From positions 413,775 through 477,774 of the forward strand of contig NZ_CABVGP010000004.1 of the NCBI RefSeq assembly GCF_902497555.1: a DNA stretch of 64,000 bases. Reading direction: 5' to 3'. The notes beneath the pieces are model-generated. The model was not told the origin of the DNA, did no database searches, and saw only the letters and a list, made by a program, of their open reading frames with translations. A program made the position numbers and the translations under genes. Below, in pieces: positions 27,280 through 35,923 of the stretch (position 1 is its first letter; the number at the start of each line of letters is the position of its first letter). Source of the stretch: Amycolatopsis camponoti (GTDB taxonomy: Bacteria; Actinomycetota; Actinomycetes; Mycobacteriales; Pseudonocardiaceae).

Positions 27280-28017
27280 TCACGAGCCGGCGCCGGACAG
27301 CCGGACCAGCAGCTCGGTGCGGCTGGTGAGGTCGAGTTTGCGGTAGATCCGCTGCAGGTGCTTCTGGACCGTCCGCGAGCTGATGCCGAGGCGGCGGGCG
27401 ATCTCACGGTCGCAGGCGGCGCGGGTCACGGCTTCCGCCACCTGCCGCTCGCGGGCGGTCAGCAGTTCCGTGGCGGCCGCGTCGACCGGGTGGACCGGCG
27501 GTCGTTCCTCGCGGGCCAGCGCCTGGGCCAGGTGCGGCGCGAGCAGGTCGACCAGCGCCCGGTCGAGGGAAGAGAACCCGGGCCGTGACCGGCTGAGCGT
27601 CAGGATGCGCCCGGCGCGGTCGTCGACCTCGACCACGCACAGCAGCTGGTCGATCGTGCCGCGCGGGCGGTAGAAGTCCGTGTACAGCGGCAGTGCCCGC
27701 AGCGTGCGCAGGTCCGCCAGGTCGGTCAGCGCGGCCGACGTCCCCAGCGGCAGCCGCCCGCTCCGGTGCGCCGCGAACGCCGGGTGCCTGCTCACCTGCG
27801 CCCGGAACTCCGGGTGGCGCATCAGGTTGTCCTCCGGCCGCTCGGTGACCGCACCGGTCAGCCGCCGCGTCGTGTGCTCCGCGCTCGTGCACGACACGAA
27901 GTCGCAGCCGACCAGCCGGCCGAGCCCGGCGAGCCCGGCCGCCGGCCCCGCCGACCGGAACTCGCGCACGACTTCGAGGGCGCGGTCCAGGTGCCGCGCC
28001 GTCAGTTCACTGCCCAC
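27280..28017 (-). CDS. LuxR-type HTH transcriptional regulator
   Basis: A 245-residue protein with a C-terminal LuxR/GerE helix-turn-helix (LLTARERQVAEAVTRAACDR, EIARRLGISSRTVQKHLQRI, YRKLDLTSRTELLVRL). The N-terminal ~170 residues look like a sensory GAF/PAS-like domain (TIDQLLCVVEVDDRAGRILT) with no phospho-acceptor receiver motif. The start is GTG (28017). It ends 6 bases from gcvP's stop on the opposite strand. Its target is not evident; the broken secreted-protein gene lies directly upstream on the same strand. Confidence 0.8.
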   Translation of the reverse strand: MGSELTARHLDRALEVVREFRSAGPAAGLAGLGRLVGCDFVSCTSAEHTTRRLTGAVTERPEDNLMRHPEFRAQVSRHPAFAAHRSGRLPLGTSAALTDLADLRTLRALPLYTDFYRPRGTIDQLLCVVEVDDRAGRILTLSRSRPGFSSLDRALVDLLAPHLAQALAREERPPVHPVDAAATELLTARERQVAEAVTRAACDREIARRLGISSRTVQKHLQRIYRKLDLTSRTELLVRLSGAGS

Positions 28018-28084
28018 CGGTGATCCCCCTCGGCTCGTCCGGTGAAGAAAGACCCGGCGAGCCGAGAGAGATACGAACCGGTGG

Positions 28085-28487
28085 TTACCGGGCGATCCGG
28101 ACGTTCAGCGTGGTGTTCGAGCCGGCGCTGACCATCGACTGCGCGATGCTGCTGATCCCGGCCGCCGCGCTGTAGGAGTTGTTGTTGCTGTCGTCCTCGT
28201 TGTCGAACCGGCGCGAGAACTCCTGCGAGCCGTTCGGGCAGTTCGCGCCCAGCTTCAGCACCGCGTACGGCCGGAACGAGCCGGACTGCGTGATCCCGCG
28301 GAACGCGGCGCCGTTCACCCGGCAGAAGAACATCTCCGTGTTGCTCGTGCTGCTGACCGCCCCGATGAACCCGCCGCGCGAGTTCGCGTTGCCCGGGTCC
28401 TCGTCGTCCGTCCGGATGACGATCGCCTCGGTCCCGGCCGGGCACGACCGGCTCGCCGGGATGACGCCGACGTCGGTCGTCGCCGCT
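28085..28487 (-). pseudogene. Remnant of a secreted protein gene lacking its N-terminus
   Basis: An open frame of 134 codons reads AATTDVGVIPASRSCPAGTE onward to NGSQEFSRRFDNEDDSNNNS and ends TTLNVRIAR. Composition (Asn/Ser-rich, cysteines at SRSCPAG, FFCRVNG and ANCPNG) is that of a mature exported protein. The frame is closed by an in-frame TGA at once upstream, and the first start codon in frame is the ATG at 28333, which would discard the first 52 residues including one cysteine. No signal peptide is encoded in this frame; the other frames upstream show only a weak hydrophobic stretch. It is either a 5'-truncated gene or a frameshifted one. Confidence 0.55.
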
Positions 28488-28578
28488 CAAGGACACCGAT
28501 CCGGCCGGGGCGACGGCCGTACGCAGTAGTGCGTACGCCGGGCCGGGCCCGCACAGGAACGGGAGGTAGGTTGGCGCC

Positions 28579-29526
28579 ATGTCGAGTGCGCACGATCCTG
28601 ATCGGACGTCCGTGGTCGTGACCGGCGGCAGTGGCTTCATCGGCCGGGCCGTCGTGCGCGCCCTCCGCGACCGGGGCGTCCCGGTCACCGTCGTGGACCG
28701 CGTCCCGTTCCCGGACGACTCGGGTGACGTCCGCGTGGTCACCGGTGACCTCCGCGACGCCGCCGTTCGTGAGGAGGCGGTGACCCGCGAGTCCGCCGGG
28801 ATCGTGCACCTCGCCGCGCTGACGTCGGTGCTGAAGTCGGTCGAGCTGCCCGAGGACACCTTCGCCGACAACGTCCTGGTGACCCAGGAACTGCTCGAGC
28901 TGGCGCGCCGTCTCGAGGTGCCGAAGTTCCTGCTCGCCTCGACCAACGCGGTGATCGGCGACGTCGGCACCGCGACGATCACCCCGGACCTGCCGCTGCG
29001 GCCGCTGACGCCCTACGGCGCCACGAAAGCCGCGTGCGAGATGCTGCTCTCGGGCTACGCCGGCGCGTACGGCATGACGACGTGTGCGTTGCGGTTCACC
29101 AACGTCTACGGCCCGGGAATGTCCCACAAGGACAGTTTCGTGCCGCGCATGATGCGCGCCGCGCTCACCGGCGGCGGGATCAAGATCTACGGCGACGGCC
29201 GGCAGCGCCGCGACCTCGTGCACGTCGACGACGTCGTCGGCGCGATCCTCTCGGCCTTCGAAAGCGGCCACACCGGCCGCGCGATCGTCGGCGCCGGGCG
29301 CTCGGTGTCCGTGCTGGAGATGGTCGAGGCCGTGCGTGAGGTGACCGGCGCCGAGCTGCCCGTCGAGCACGTCGAGGCGCCGGCGGGGGAGATGCCCGCG
29401 GTCGTCGTCGACGTCTCGGCCAGCGCGAAGACCATCGGGTACCGCCCGGAAATCTCGCTCACCGACGGCCTGGCGACGGCGTGGAAGTACTTCTCCGGCC
29501 TCGACCGTCCACACGCGACACCGTGA
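28579..29526 (+). CDS. NAD-dependent epimerase/dehydratase (GalE-like SDR)
   Basis: A 315-residue extended short-chain dehydrogenase. Seen: VVVTGGSGFIGRAVVRAL (NAD-binding Rossmann loop), GDLRDAA, HLAALTSV, ASTNAVIGD and the catalytic YGATK, then FTNVYGPG and GDGRQRRDLVHVDDVV. Likely a nucleotide-sugar 4-epimerase or dehydratase. Its stop overlaps the start of the membrane glycosyltransferase fusion by 4 bases, so it probably supplies or modifies the sugar donor for that enzyme. Confidence 0.87.
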   Translation: MSSAHDPDRTSVVVTGGSGFIGRAVVRALRDRGVPVTVVDRVPFPDDSGDVRVVTGDLRDAAVREEAVTRESAGIVHLAALTSVLKSVELPEDTFADNVLVTQELLELARRLEVPKFLLASTNAVIGDVGTATITPDLPLRPLTPYGATKAACEMLLSGYAGAYGMTTCALRFTNVYGPGMSHKDSFVPRMMRAALTGGGIKIYGDGRQRRDLVHVDDVVGAILSAFESGHTGRAIVGAGRSVSVLEMVEAVREVTGAELPVEHVEAPAGEMPAVVVDVSASAKTIGYRPEISLTDGLATAWKYFSGLDRPHATP

Positions 29527-31697
29527 CGGCGTTCCTCCGGCGGCACTGGCTGCTGCTCCTGCTCCTCGTCCCGGCGATCGCCCTCCGGGTGCTGACCTGG
29601 CTCGCGTACCGGCCCGCGCTGCTGTACATCGATTCGTTCCGCTACATCGACAACCTGCACGCGCTGCGCGCCGACCAGCTCGACCCGATCGGCTACGACC
29701 TCGTGTTGCGGCCGTTGCTGGCGGTCGGCGGGCTCGCTTGGGTCACGGCCGCGCAGCACGTCGGCGGCCTGCTCGTCGCGGTCGGGATCTACGGGCTGGT
29801 CCTGCGGCTCGGTGGGCGCCCGTGGGTCGCCGCGCTTGCCGCGGTGCCGGTGCTGCTCGACGCCTACCAGTTGCAGATCGAGCAGAACATCATGTCCGAG
29901 GTCGTCTTCGAAGCCGTCCTGCTCGGCCTGCTCTGGCTGCTGCTCGGCTGGGGCACGCCGGGCTGGAAGCGCGCTGGCGCCGCTGGGCTGCTGCTCGGCT
30001 TCGGCGTGCTGACCCGGCTGGTCGGGATCTCCGTCGGCCTGCCACTGCTGCTGTTCCTGGTCGTCGCCGGGGGAGCGTGGCGGCACTGGGCCGGCTGGCG
30101 CCGCGCGGGGGCCGGCGTGCTGGGACTGCTCGTCGTGCTCGTGCCCTACTCGGCGCGGGTCCACTCGGAGACCGGCAAGTGGGGGCTGACCGGGCCGTCC
30201 GGGAACATGCTCTACGGCCGGACCGCCGCCGTCGCCGACTGCGCGAACCTGCACCTGGCGCCCGAGCTGCAGGTGTTCTGCCCGACGGAACCGCGCGAGA
30301 CCCGGCTGGTGGACAACTACACCCACGCCGACCTCGACCCGAACTGGCCGGGACCGCTGCCGCCGGGCGCGGACAAGGCCGCGCTCGCGCACGAGTTCGC
30401 GAGCGACGTCCTGAAGGAGCAGCCCGGCGACGTCGCCGAAGCGATCCTGAAGGACTTCTCCAAGAGCTTCGCCTGGACGCGTGAGCAGGATCCGACCGAC
30501 GTCCCCCTGGACCGGTGGCAGTTCCAGCTCACCTACCCGCAGTGGGCCGACCAGTCGCTGATCGACCTCGTCACCCAGCAGAACGACGGCGTCGTCGCGA
30601 GCGTCGACCAACCTCTGGCCAAGTTCCTCCGCGACTACCAGCTCGGCGGCGGTTACGTCCCGGGCGCGGTGCTCGGCATCGGCGCGCTGCTGGGGCTGCT
30701 GACGGTCTTCCGCCGCAAGAAGCCGCTGGACCGGGCGCGGGCGGGTGCGCTGCTGGCGGCGTCGAGCGGGCTGATCCTGCTCTTCGCCTCGGCCGTGTTC
30801 CAGTTCTCCTGGCGCTACCAGATCCCGGCCCTCGTGCTGCTGCCGGTGGCCGGCGCGCTCGGCTTCACGACGCTGACGTCGGCCAGCCGCAAGCGCCTCG
30901 CCGCGTTCCCCGACGACGTCGACTCCGGTGCCCTCGACGACTTCCGCGGCCGCCACCCCGAGCTGGAGCTGGCCCCGCTGACCGTCGTGATCGCGGCCTA
31001 CAACGAAGCCGACGGTATCGGCGAAGTCCTGGAAAAGATGCCGGACGAGTGCCTCGGCATGCGCGTCGACGTGCTCGTCGTGGTCGACGGCGGCACCGAC
31101 GACACGGCGGCGATCGCCGAGGAGCACGGCGCGTACGTCTGCGTCGCGCCCCGCAACCGCGGTCAGGGCGCCGCACTGCGCCTGGGTTACCACCTCGCGG
31201 CCGACGCCGGCGCCGACTACATCGTGACCACCGACGCCGACGGCCAATACGACAACAGTGAACTGGAAGCCCTGGTCAGGCCGGTCGTGGACGGTACCGC
31301 GGACTTCGTCACCGGGTCCCGGCGGCTCGGCCACGAAGAGGCCGACAGCCGGGTCCGGTGGCTGGGCGTGCGCGTGTTCGCGGTCCTGGCGTCGGTGCTG
31401 ACCGGGCGGCGGATCACCGACACGTCGTTCGGCTTCCGGGCGATGCGGGCGGACCTGGCGTGCTCGGTTCCGCTCAACGAACCGCAGTACCAGTCGTCGG
31501 AGCTGATGCTCGGCGTGACCGCGCGCGGGGCCCGGGTCGTCGAGCTGCCGATGAGCATGCGGCTGCGCAAGGCGGGCAAGAGCAAGAAGGGTGGCAGCGT
31601 CGTCTACGGCGCCAACTACGCCCGGGTCATGACGGGAACGTGGTGGCGGGGGTACGTGCTGCGCCGCGGCCGAACACGAGCCGGTCGAGCAGGGTGA
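29523..31697 (+). CDS. Membrane GT-C-like / GT2 glycosyltransferase fusion
   Basis: A 724-residue two-domain protein. Residues 1 to ~460 are polytopic (about ten hydrophobic segments) with a luminal-type loop LLYIDSFRYIDNL and a large extracytoplasmic segment around 230-350, resembling GT-C mannosyltransferase-like proteins. Residues ~485-724 are a soluble GT2 domain (LTVVIAAYNEADGIGEVLEK, VLVVVDGGTDDTA, TTDADGQYDN) of the dolichyl/polyprenyl-phosphate sugar synthase type. The fusion could make a lipid-linked sugar and use it in one polypeptide. The GTG at 29523 overlaps the epimerase stop (GTGA); an in-frame ATG at 29481 lies within that gene. Its 3' end overlaps gtrA on the other strand by 71 bases. 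Confidence 0.78.
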   Translation: MTAFLRRHWLLLLLLVPAIALRVLTWLAYRPALLYIDSFRYIDNLHALRADQLDPIGYDLVLRPLLAVGGLAWVTAAQHVGGLLVAVGIYGLVLRLGGRPWVAALAAVPVLLDAYQLQIEQNIMSEVVFEAVLLGLLWLLLGWGTPGWKRAGAAGLLLGFGVLTRLVGISVGLPLLLFLVVAGGAWRHWAGWRRAGAGVLGLLVVLVPYSARVHSETGKWGLTGPSGNMLYGRTAAVADCANLHLAPELQVFCPTEPRETRLVDNYTHADLDPNWPGPLPPGADKAALAHEFASDVLKEQPGDVAEAILKDFSKSFAWTREQDPTDVPLDRWQFQLTYPQWADQSLIDLVTQQNDGVVASVDQPLAKFLRDYQLGGGYVPGAVLGIGALLGLLTVFRRKKPLDRARAGALLAASSGLILLFASAVFQFSWRYQIPALVLLPVAGALGFTTLTSASRKRLAAFPDDVDSGALDDFRGRHPELELAPLTVVIAAYNEADGIGEVLEKMPDECLGMRVDVLVVVDGGTDDTAAIAEEHGAYVCVAPRNRGQGAALRLGYHLAADAGADYIVTTDADGQYDNSELEALVRPVVDGTADFVTGSRRLGHEEADSRVRWLGVRVFAVLASVLTGRRITDTSFGFRAMRADLACSVPLNEPQYQSSELMLGVTARGARVVELPMSMRLRKAGKSKKGGSVVYGANYARVMTGTWWRGYVLRRGRTRAGRAG

Positions 31698-32124
31698 ACT
31701 TGACGACGAACACCAGCGCGTAACTGGCCACGTACGCGCCGTCGACGAGCACGACCCACCAGACGTGCGGCAGGTTCAGCGGCGTCAGCAGCGAGCCGGC
31801 CAGGGTCGTCAGGCCGATCGACGCGAGGCCGCCGAGGCCGATGACGACCAGGTAGGGCAGCAGTTCGCGGCGCACGCGGGGGCGCCCGGTGCGGCCCCAC
31901 ACCCAGCGGCGCGTGACCACGAAGTTCAGCACCGCGCCGGCCGCCCAGGCCAGCGTGCTCGCCAGGGCCGCCGCACCACCGGTGGCGAGCACCGCGAGCA
32001 GCACGACCTGGCTGACGACCGTGGCCGCGACGGACGTCGCCGCGGCGCGCGCCAGCCGGGCCCAGCCTCGGCGGCGGGTCTTCTCCGTTGTGCGGGGCCG
32101 CACGCCGTTGGTTACGGTCGTCAT
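31627..32124 (-). CDS. GtrA family membrane protein
   Basis: A 165-residue protein with four hydrophobic helices and the GtrA-type pattern LAWAAGAVLNFVVTRRWVWG after the second helix. GtrA proteins are thought to flip polyprenyl-phosphate-linked sugars across the membrane. It converges with, and overlaps by 71 bases, the GT-C/GT2 fusion whose GT2 domain would make such a lipid-linked sugar. The N-terminal 25 residues are basic and cytoplasmic. Confidence 0.83.
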   Translation of the reverse strand: MTTVTNGVRPRTTEKTRRRGWARLARAAATSVAATVVSQVVLLAVLATGGAAALASTLAWAAGAVLNFVVTRRWVWGRTGRPRVRRELLPYLVVIGLGGLASIGLTTLAGSLLTPLNLPHVWWVVLVDGAYVASYALVFVVKFTLLDRLVFGRGAARTPATTFPS

Positions 32125-32241
32125 GCCCCCATCCTCCCCGCGGGCCCGTCGCGCCGCCGTCCGGGTCCCCTACGCATAGGAGATTCACAGCTCATTGCCA
32201 GGTCTTCATCAGCACGTGATCGATAACGTCGGGGGGCGTAA

Positions 32242-33417
<1,176 letters not shown>

Positions 33418-33421
33418 CGGC

Positions 33422-33449
33422 GCGGGCTCCCCTGGCCGGGGGAGCCCGC
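33422..33449. terminator. Rho-independent-type terminator between convergent genes
   Basis: Arms gcgggctcccc (33422-33432) and ggggagcccgc (33439-33449) with a 6-base loop, followed on the plus strand by acgcttttcg. It lies 5 bases after the SQD1-like stop and 12 bases before the end of the convergent SnoaL-like gene. Confidence 0.8.
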
Positions 33450-33460
33450 ACGCTTTTCGT

Positions 33461-33820
33461 TCAGCCCGGCATCTTGTCCAGGAACCCGTGCACCTTCGCG
33501 ATCTTGCCGTCCTCGAGCTCGACGACGTCGAACCCGATCGCGAGGGGCTCGGCGCCGGGCGTGCCGAGGTACCACTGGAACCGCGCGAGGTCGTGGTGCG
33601 CGTCGGGGTCGGCGGGCAGACTGAAGGTCAGGCCGGCGAACTGCTGCTGCGCCCCGCCGACGAACTGGTCGATCCCGTCGTGCCCGGTGACGGCCCCGAG
33701 CGGGTCGGTGTAGCCGGCGGAGTCGGTGAAGACGTCGGCGATGAGGGCGCGGCGCTTGTCCCCGTCGGTCTCGTTCCAGACGGCGATGTACTGCTCGACG
33801 ACGGTGCGGACGTCGGTCAT
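33461..33820 (-). CDS. SnoaL-like/NTF2-fold protein
   Basis: A 119-residue protein with the NTF2-like pattern (VVEQYIAVWNETDGDKRRAL, YTDPLGAVTGHDGIDQFV, and the last strands FDVVELEDGKIAKVHGFLD). The family includes small isomerases, hydratases and many proteins of unknown role. The ATG at 33820 has an AAGGAGC site; a longer upstream frame lacks one. An ATTAC-N7-GTAAT palindrome lies 83 bases upstream, the same element found before the XRE regulator at 34303. Confidence 0.8.
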   Translation of the reverse strand: MTDVRTVVEQYIAVWNETDGDKRRALIADVFTDSAGYTDPLGAVTGHDGIDQFVGGAQQQFAGLTFSLPADPDAHHDLARFQWYLGTPGAEPLAIGFDVVELEDGKIAKVHGFLDKMPG

Positions 33821-33902
33821 GGGAAGCTCCTTCGGTTGGGGGACAACGGCTTTCGTCGTCCTGCGCTGAGACCCACTCTGACGGCGCGGCGGCGGCCCGT
33901 CG

Positions 33903-33919
33903 ATTACGCGGCAGGTAAT
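33903..33919. promoter_or_regulatory. Palindrome ATTAC-N7-GTAAT, copy 1
   Basis: attac (33903-33907), seven bases, gtaat (33915-33919). It sits in the divergent gap between the SnoaL-like gene (minus) and the small ORF at 33961 (plus). A second copy with identical half-sites and spacing lies at 34251-34267, before the XRE regulator gene. Confidence 0.6.
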
Positions 33920-33960
33920 GCGGTGGCGTTTCCCCGTCCGGGTTCGCGACACTCGGTCTC

Positions 33961-34266
33961 GTGGAAGAAGATCCGAACAGCGTGACGAGCGCGGAGCAGG
34001 CCGACCCGGAACTGGTGCGCGCAGTGGTCGCGGCCGCGCGGGCCGAAGTACCGGCGGTGGTGCTGGAAGAGCTCGCCACCACCGGGTTTGACCGGGGCGT
34101 GACGCCCGCCGAGCTGATGCGGGCGTGCTACGGCGCCCGTGACGTTATCGACGCCGGAGCGCCGGAGGGAACCGAAGATCCGGCCGAAGACGAGGTCCTC
34201 GACCTGATGGACCGGCTCACCGGCTGGTGCCACCCGTCGTCCCGCCTGCCATTACCCCGGAAGTAA
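33961..34266 (+). CDS. Small acidic hypothetical protein
   Basis: A 101-residue, mostly helical, acidic protein (MEEDPNSVTSAEQADPELVR; VVLEELATTGFDRGVTPAEL; DLMDRLTGWCHPSS). The GTG start has no convincing ribosome site and may be leaderless. It lies between two copies of the ATTAC-N7-GTAAT palindrome, the second of which overlaps its stop codon and precedes the XRE regulator. I do not recognise a family; it may be a partner or target of that regulator. Confidence 0.5.
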   Translation: MEEDPNSVTSAEQADPELVRAVVAAARAEVPAVVLEELATTGFDRGVTPAELMRACYGARDVIDAGAPEGTEDPAEDEVLDLMDRLTGWCHPSSRLPLPRK

Positions 34267-34267
34267 T
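34251..34267. promoter_or_regulatory. Palindrome ATTAC-N7-GTAAT, copy 2
   Basis: attac (34251-34255), cccggaa, gtaat (34263-34267); outer bases gcc/ggc extend the dyad to 8-base arms (34248-34270). It lies 35 bases before the GTG of the XRE regulator, where an autoregulatory operator would be expected. Copy 1 is at 33903-33919. Confidence 0.62.
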
Positions 34268-34302
34268 GGCAGCCACCCGGTGATCGCCGTAGCGTCGCTC
34301 GC

Positions 34303-35106
34303 GTGACGACTACGGTGCAGACGGCGCGGCGGCCCGTCGGGGAGCTTCTCCGGGAATGGCGTGACCGGCGCCGGATCAGCCAGCTCGATCTGGCCATCTC
34401 GGCGGACATTTCCACCCGCCACCTCAGCTTCGTGGAGACCGGGCGCTCCAAGCCGAGCCGGGACATGGTGCTGCGCCTCGGCGAGCACCTCGACGTGCCG
34501 CTGCGCGAGCGCAACCGGCTGCTGCTCGCCGCCGGGTTCGCGCCCGCCTACACCGAGAACGCGCTGGGGGACCCGGAGATGAGCGCCGTGCGCCAGGCCG
34601 TCCGGCAGCTGCTCGCGAGCCACGATCCCTACCCGGCCGCCGTCGTCGACCGGAACTGGGACCTCGTCGACGCCAACGCCGCCATCGGCCTGTTCGTCAC
34701 CGGGATCCCGCCCGCGCTGACCACCAACGTCCTGCGCGCGACGCTGCACCCCGACGGCATGGCCCCGCACGTCCTCAACCTGGGGGAGTGGCGCGCCCAC
34801 CTGCTCGGCCGGCTCCGGCGCCAGGTGGACCAGACCGCCGACCCCGGCCTGACCGGCCTGCTCGACGAGCTGCGCGGCTACCCGTGCGACCAGCCGGTGC
34901 CCGAGGTGGAGGTCCCTGGACCGGGTGACATCTTCGTGCCGCTGAAGTTCCGCCACGACGGCACCGACCTGACGTTCTTCAGCACGGTGGCCACGTTCGG
35001 CACGCCACTGGACGTCACGGTCGCGGAGCTGGTCATCGAGTCGTTCTTCCCGGCCGACCCGGCGACGGCCGCATATCTGCGCGAGCGGGCCGCGTCGGTG
35101 GAATGA
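34303..35106 (+). CDS. XRE family regulator with MmyB-like C-terminal domain
   Basis: A 267-residue protein. The N-terminal helix-turn-helix is GELLREWRDRRRISQLDLAI and SADISTRHLSFVETGRSKPS; the rest (RNRLLLAAGFAPAYTE, YPAAVVDRNWDLVDANAAI, LRATLHPDGMAPHVLNLGEW) is the MmyB-like ligand-binding domain, whose known members bind fatty acids. The start is GTG. Candidate operator copies at 33903 and 34251 suggest control of itself, the small ORF and the SnoaL-like gene. The aldo/keto-reductase-like gene follows 43 bases downstream. Confidence 0.87.
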   Translation: MTTTVQTARRPVGELLREWRDRRRISQLDLAISADISTRHLSFVETGRSKPSRDMVLRLGEHLDVPLRERNRLLLAAGFAPAYTENALGDPEMSAVRQAVRQLLASHDPYPAAVVDRNWDLVDANAAIGLFVTGIPPALTTNVLRATLHPDGMAPHVLNLGEWRAHLLGRLRRQVDQTADPGLTGLLDELRGYPCDQPVPEVEVPGPGDIFVPLKFRHDGTDLTFFSTVATFGTPLDVTVAELVIESFFPADPATAAYLRERAASVE

Positions 35107-35149
35107 TGGAGGACATCCGCGCAGCATCCGACGTGAGGATCACCGGTAG

Positions 35150-35923
35150 ATGGCCGTCCCGCCTTCGCTCGCCCTGTCCGACGGAGTCCGCATCCCCCAG
35201 CTGCTGTTCGGTGTCGCGGGACTGACCGCGTCCGAAGTCGGCCGCGCCGTCCGCATCGCCCTCGACACCGGCTACCGCGGCTTCGACACCGCGCCGGGGA
35301 CCGAGGCGGCGGTGGGCGACGCGCTCGCCGGCGTACCCCGCGACGAGCTGTTCGTCAGTTTCAAGGTGCCCGCCCAGGGCTACGACGCCGCTCGCCGGGC
35401 CGCCGACCAGGCGCTGGCCGCGCTCCAGCTCGACCGGGCCGACCTGTGCCTCCTGGACGGGACGAAAGGCGCCTTCACCGACACCTGGCGCGCCGCGAGC
35501 CGGCTTCGCGCCGATGGCCGCGTCCGCGCGGTCGGCGTCGCCGGGTTCGGCGTCGCGGAGCTGCGCCGGCTGATCGACGCGACCGGCGCGGTCCCGGCGC
35601 TGAACCAAATCGAGCTGCACCCGTGGCTGCAGCAGCTCCCGCTGCGCGAGTTCCACACCGAGCGCGGCATCGTGACCGCCGCCTCGAGCCCCGCCGCCAA
35701 CGCCGGCCTGCTGGCCGACGAGACGGTCACCGCGCTCGCGGCGAAGTACGGCAAGACACCCGCCCAGATCGTGCTGCGGTGGCACCTGCAGGCGGACACG
35801 GTCGCCGTGGCGGCTTCGGCCACGACGACCCGGACTCGCGAGAACTTCGGGATCTTCGACTTCGAGCTGGCCGACGACGACCTCGCCGTGGTGGCCGAGC
35901 TCGACAACGGGACGCGCGTCTAG
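35150..35923 (+). CDS. Aldo/keto reductase-fold protein, probably catalytically inactive
   Basis: A 257-residue AKR-like barrel (RIPQLLFGVAGLTASEVGRA, DTGYRGFDTAPGTEAAVGDA, ALNQIELHPWLQQLPLREF, and a C-terminal TPAQIVLRWHLQADTVAVAA). Of the AKR catalytic tetrad, Asp (FDTA) and Lys (ELFVSFK) are present. The Tyr is lost: the usual DTA-x2-Y-x-NE loop is two residues shorter and reads DTAPGTEAAVG. The His of the usual DLYLIHWP is replaced (DLCLLDGTK). Reductase activity is therefore unlikely; a binding or regulatory role is possible. It follows the XRE gene on the same strand and ends overlapping the next, convergent gene by 4 bases. Confidence 0.78.
   Translation: MAVPPSLALSDGVRIPQLLFGVAGLTASEVGRAVRIALDTGYRGFDTAPGTEAAVGDALAGVPRDELFVSFKVPAQGYDAARRAADQALAALQLDRADLCLLDGTKGAFTDTWRAASRLRADGRVRAVGVAGFGVAELRRLIDATGAVPALNQIELHPWLQQLPLREFHTERGIVTAASSPAANAGLLADETVTALAAKYGKTPAQIVLRWHLQADTVAVAASATTTRTRENFGIFDFELADDDLAVVAELDNGTRV

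Noticed and set aside
29187..31334. A 715-codon minus-strand frame opposite the glycosyltransferase fusion
   Set aside because: Low-complexity Gln/Arg/Asp/Gly sequence, no membrane or catalytic motifs, and it covers a gene with clear GT2 signatures.
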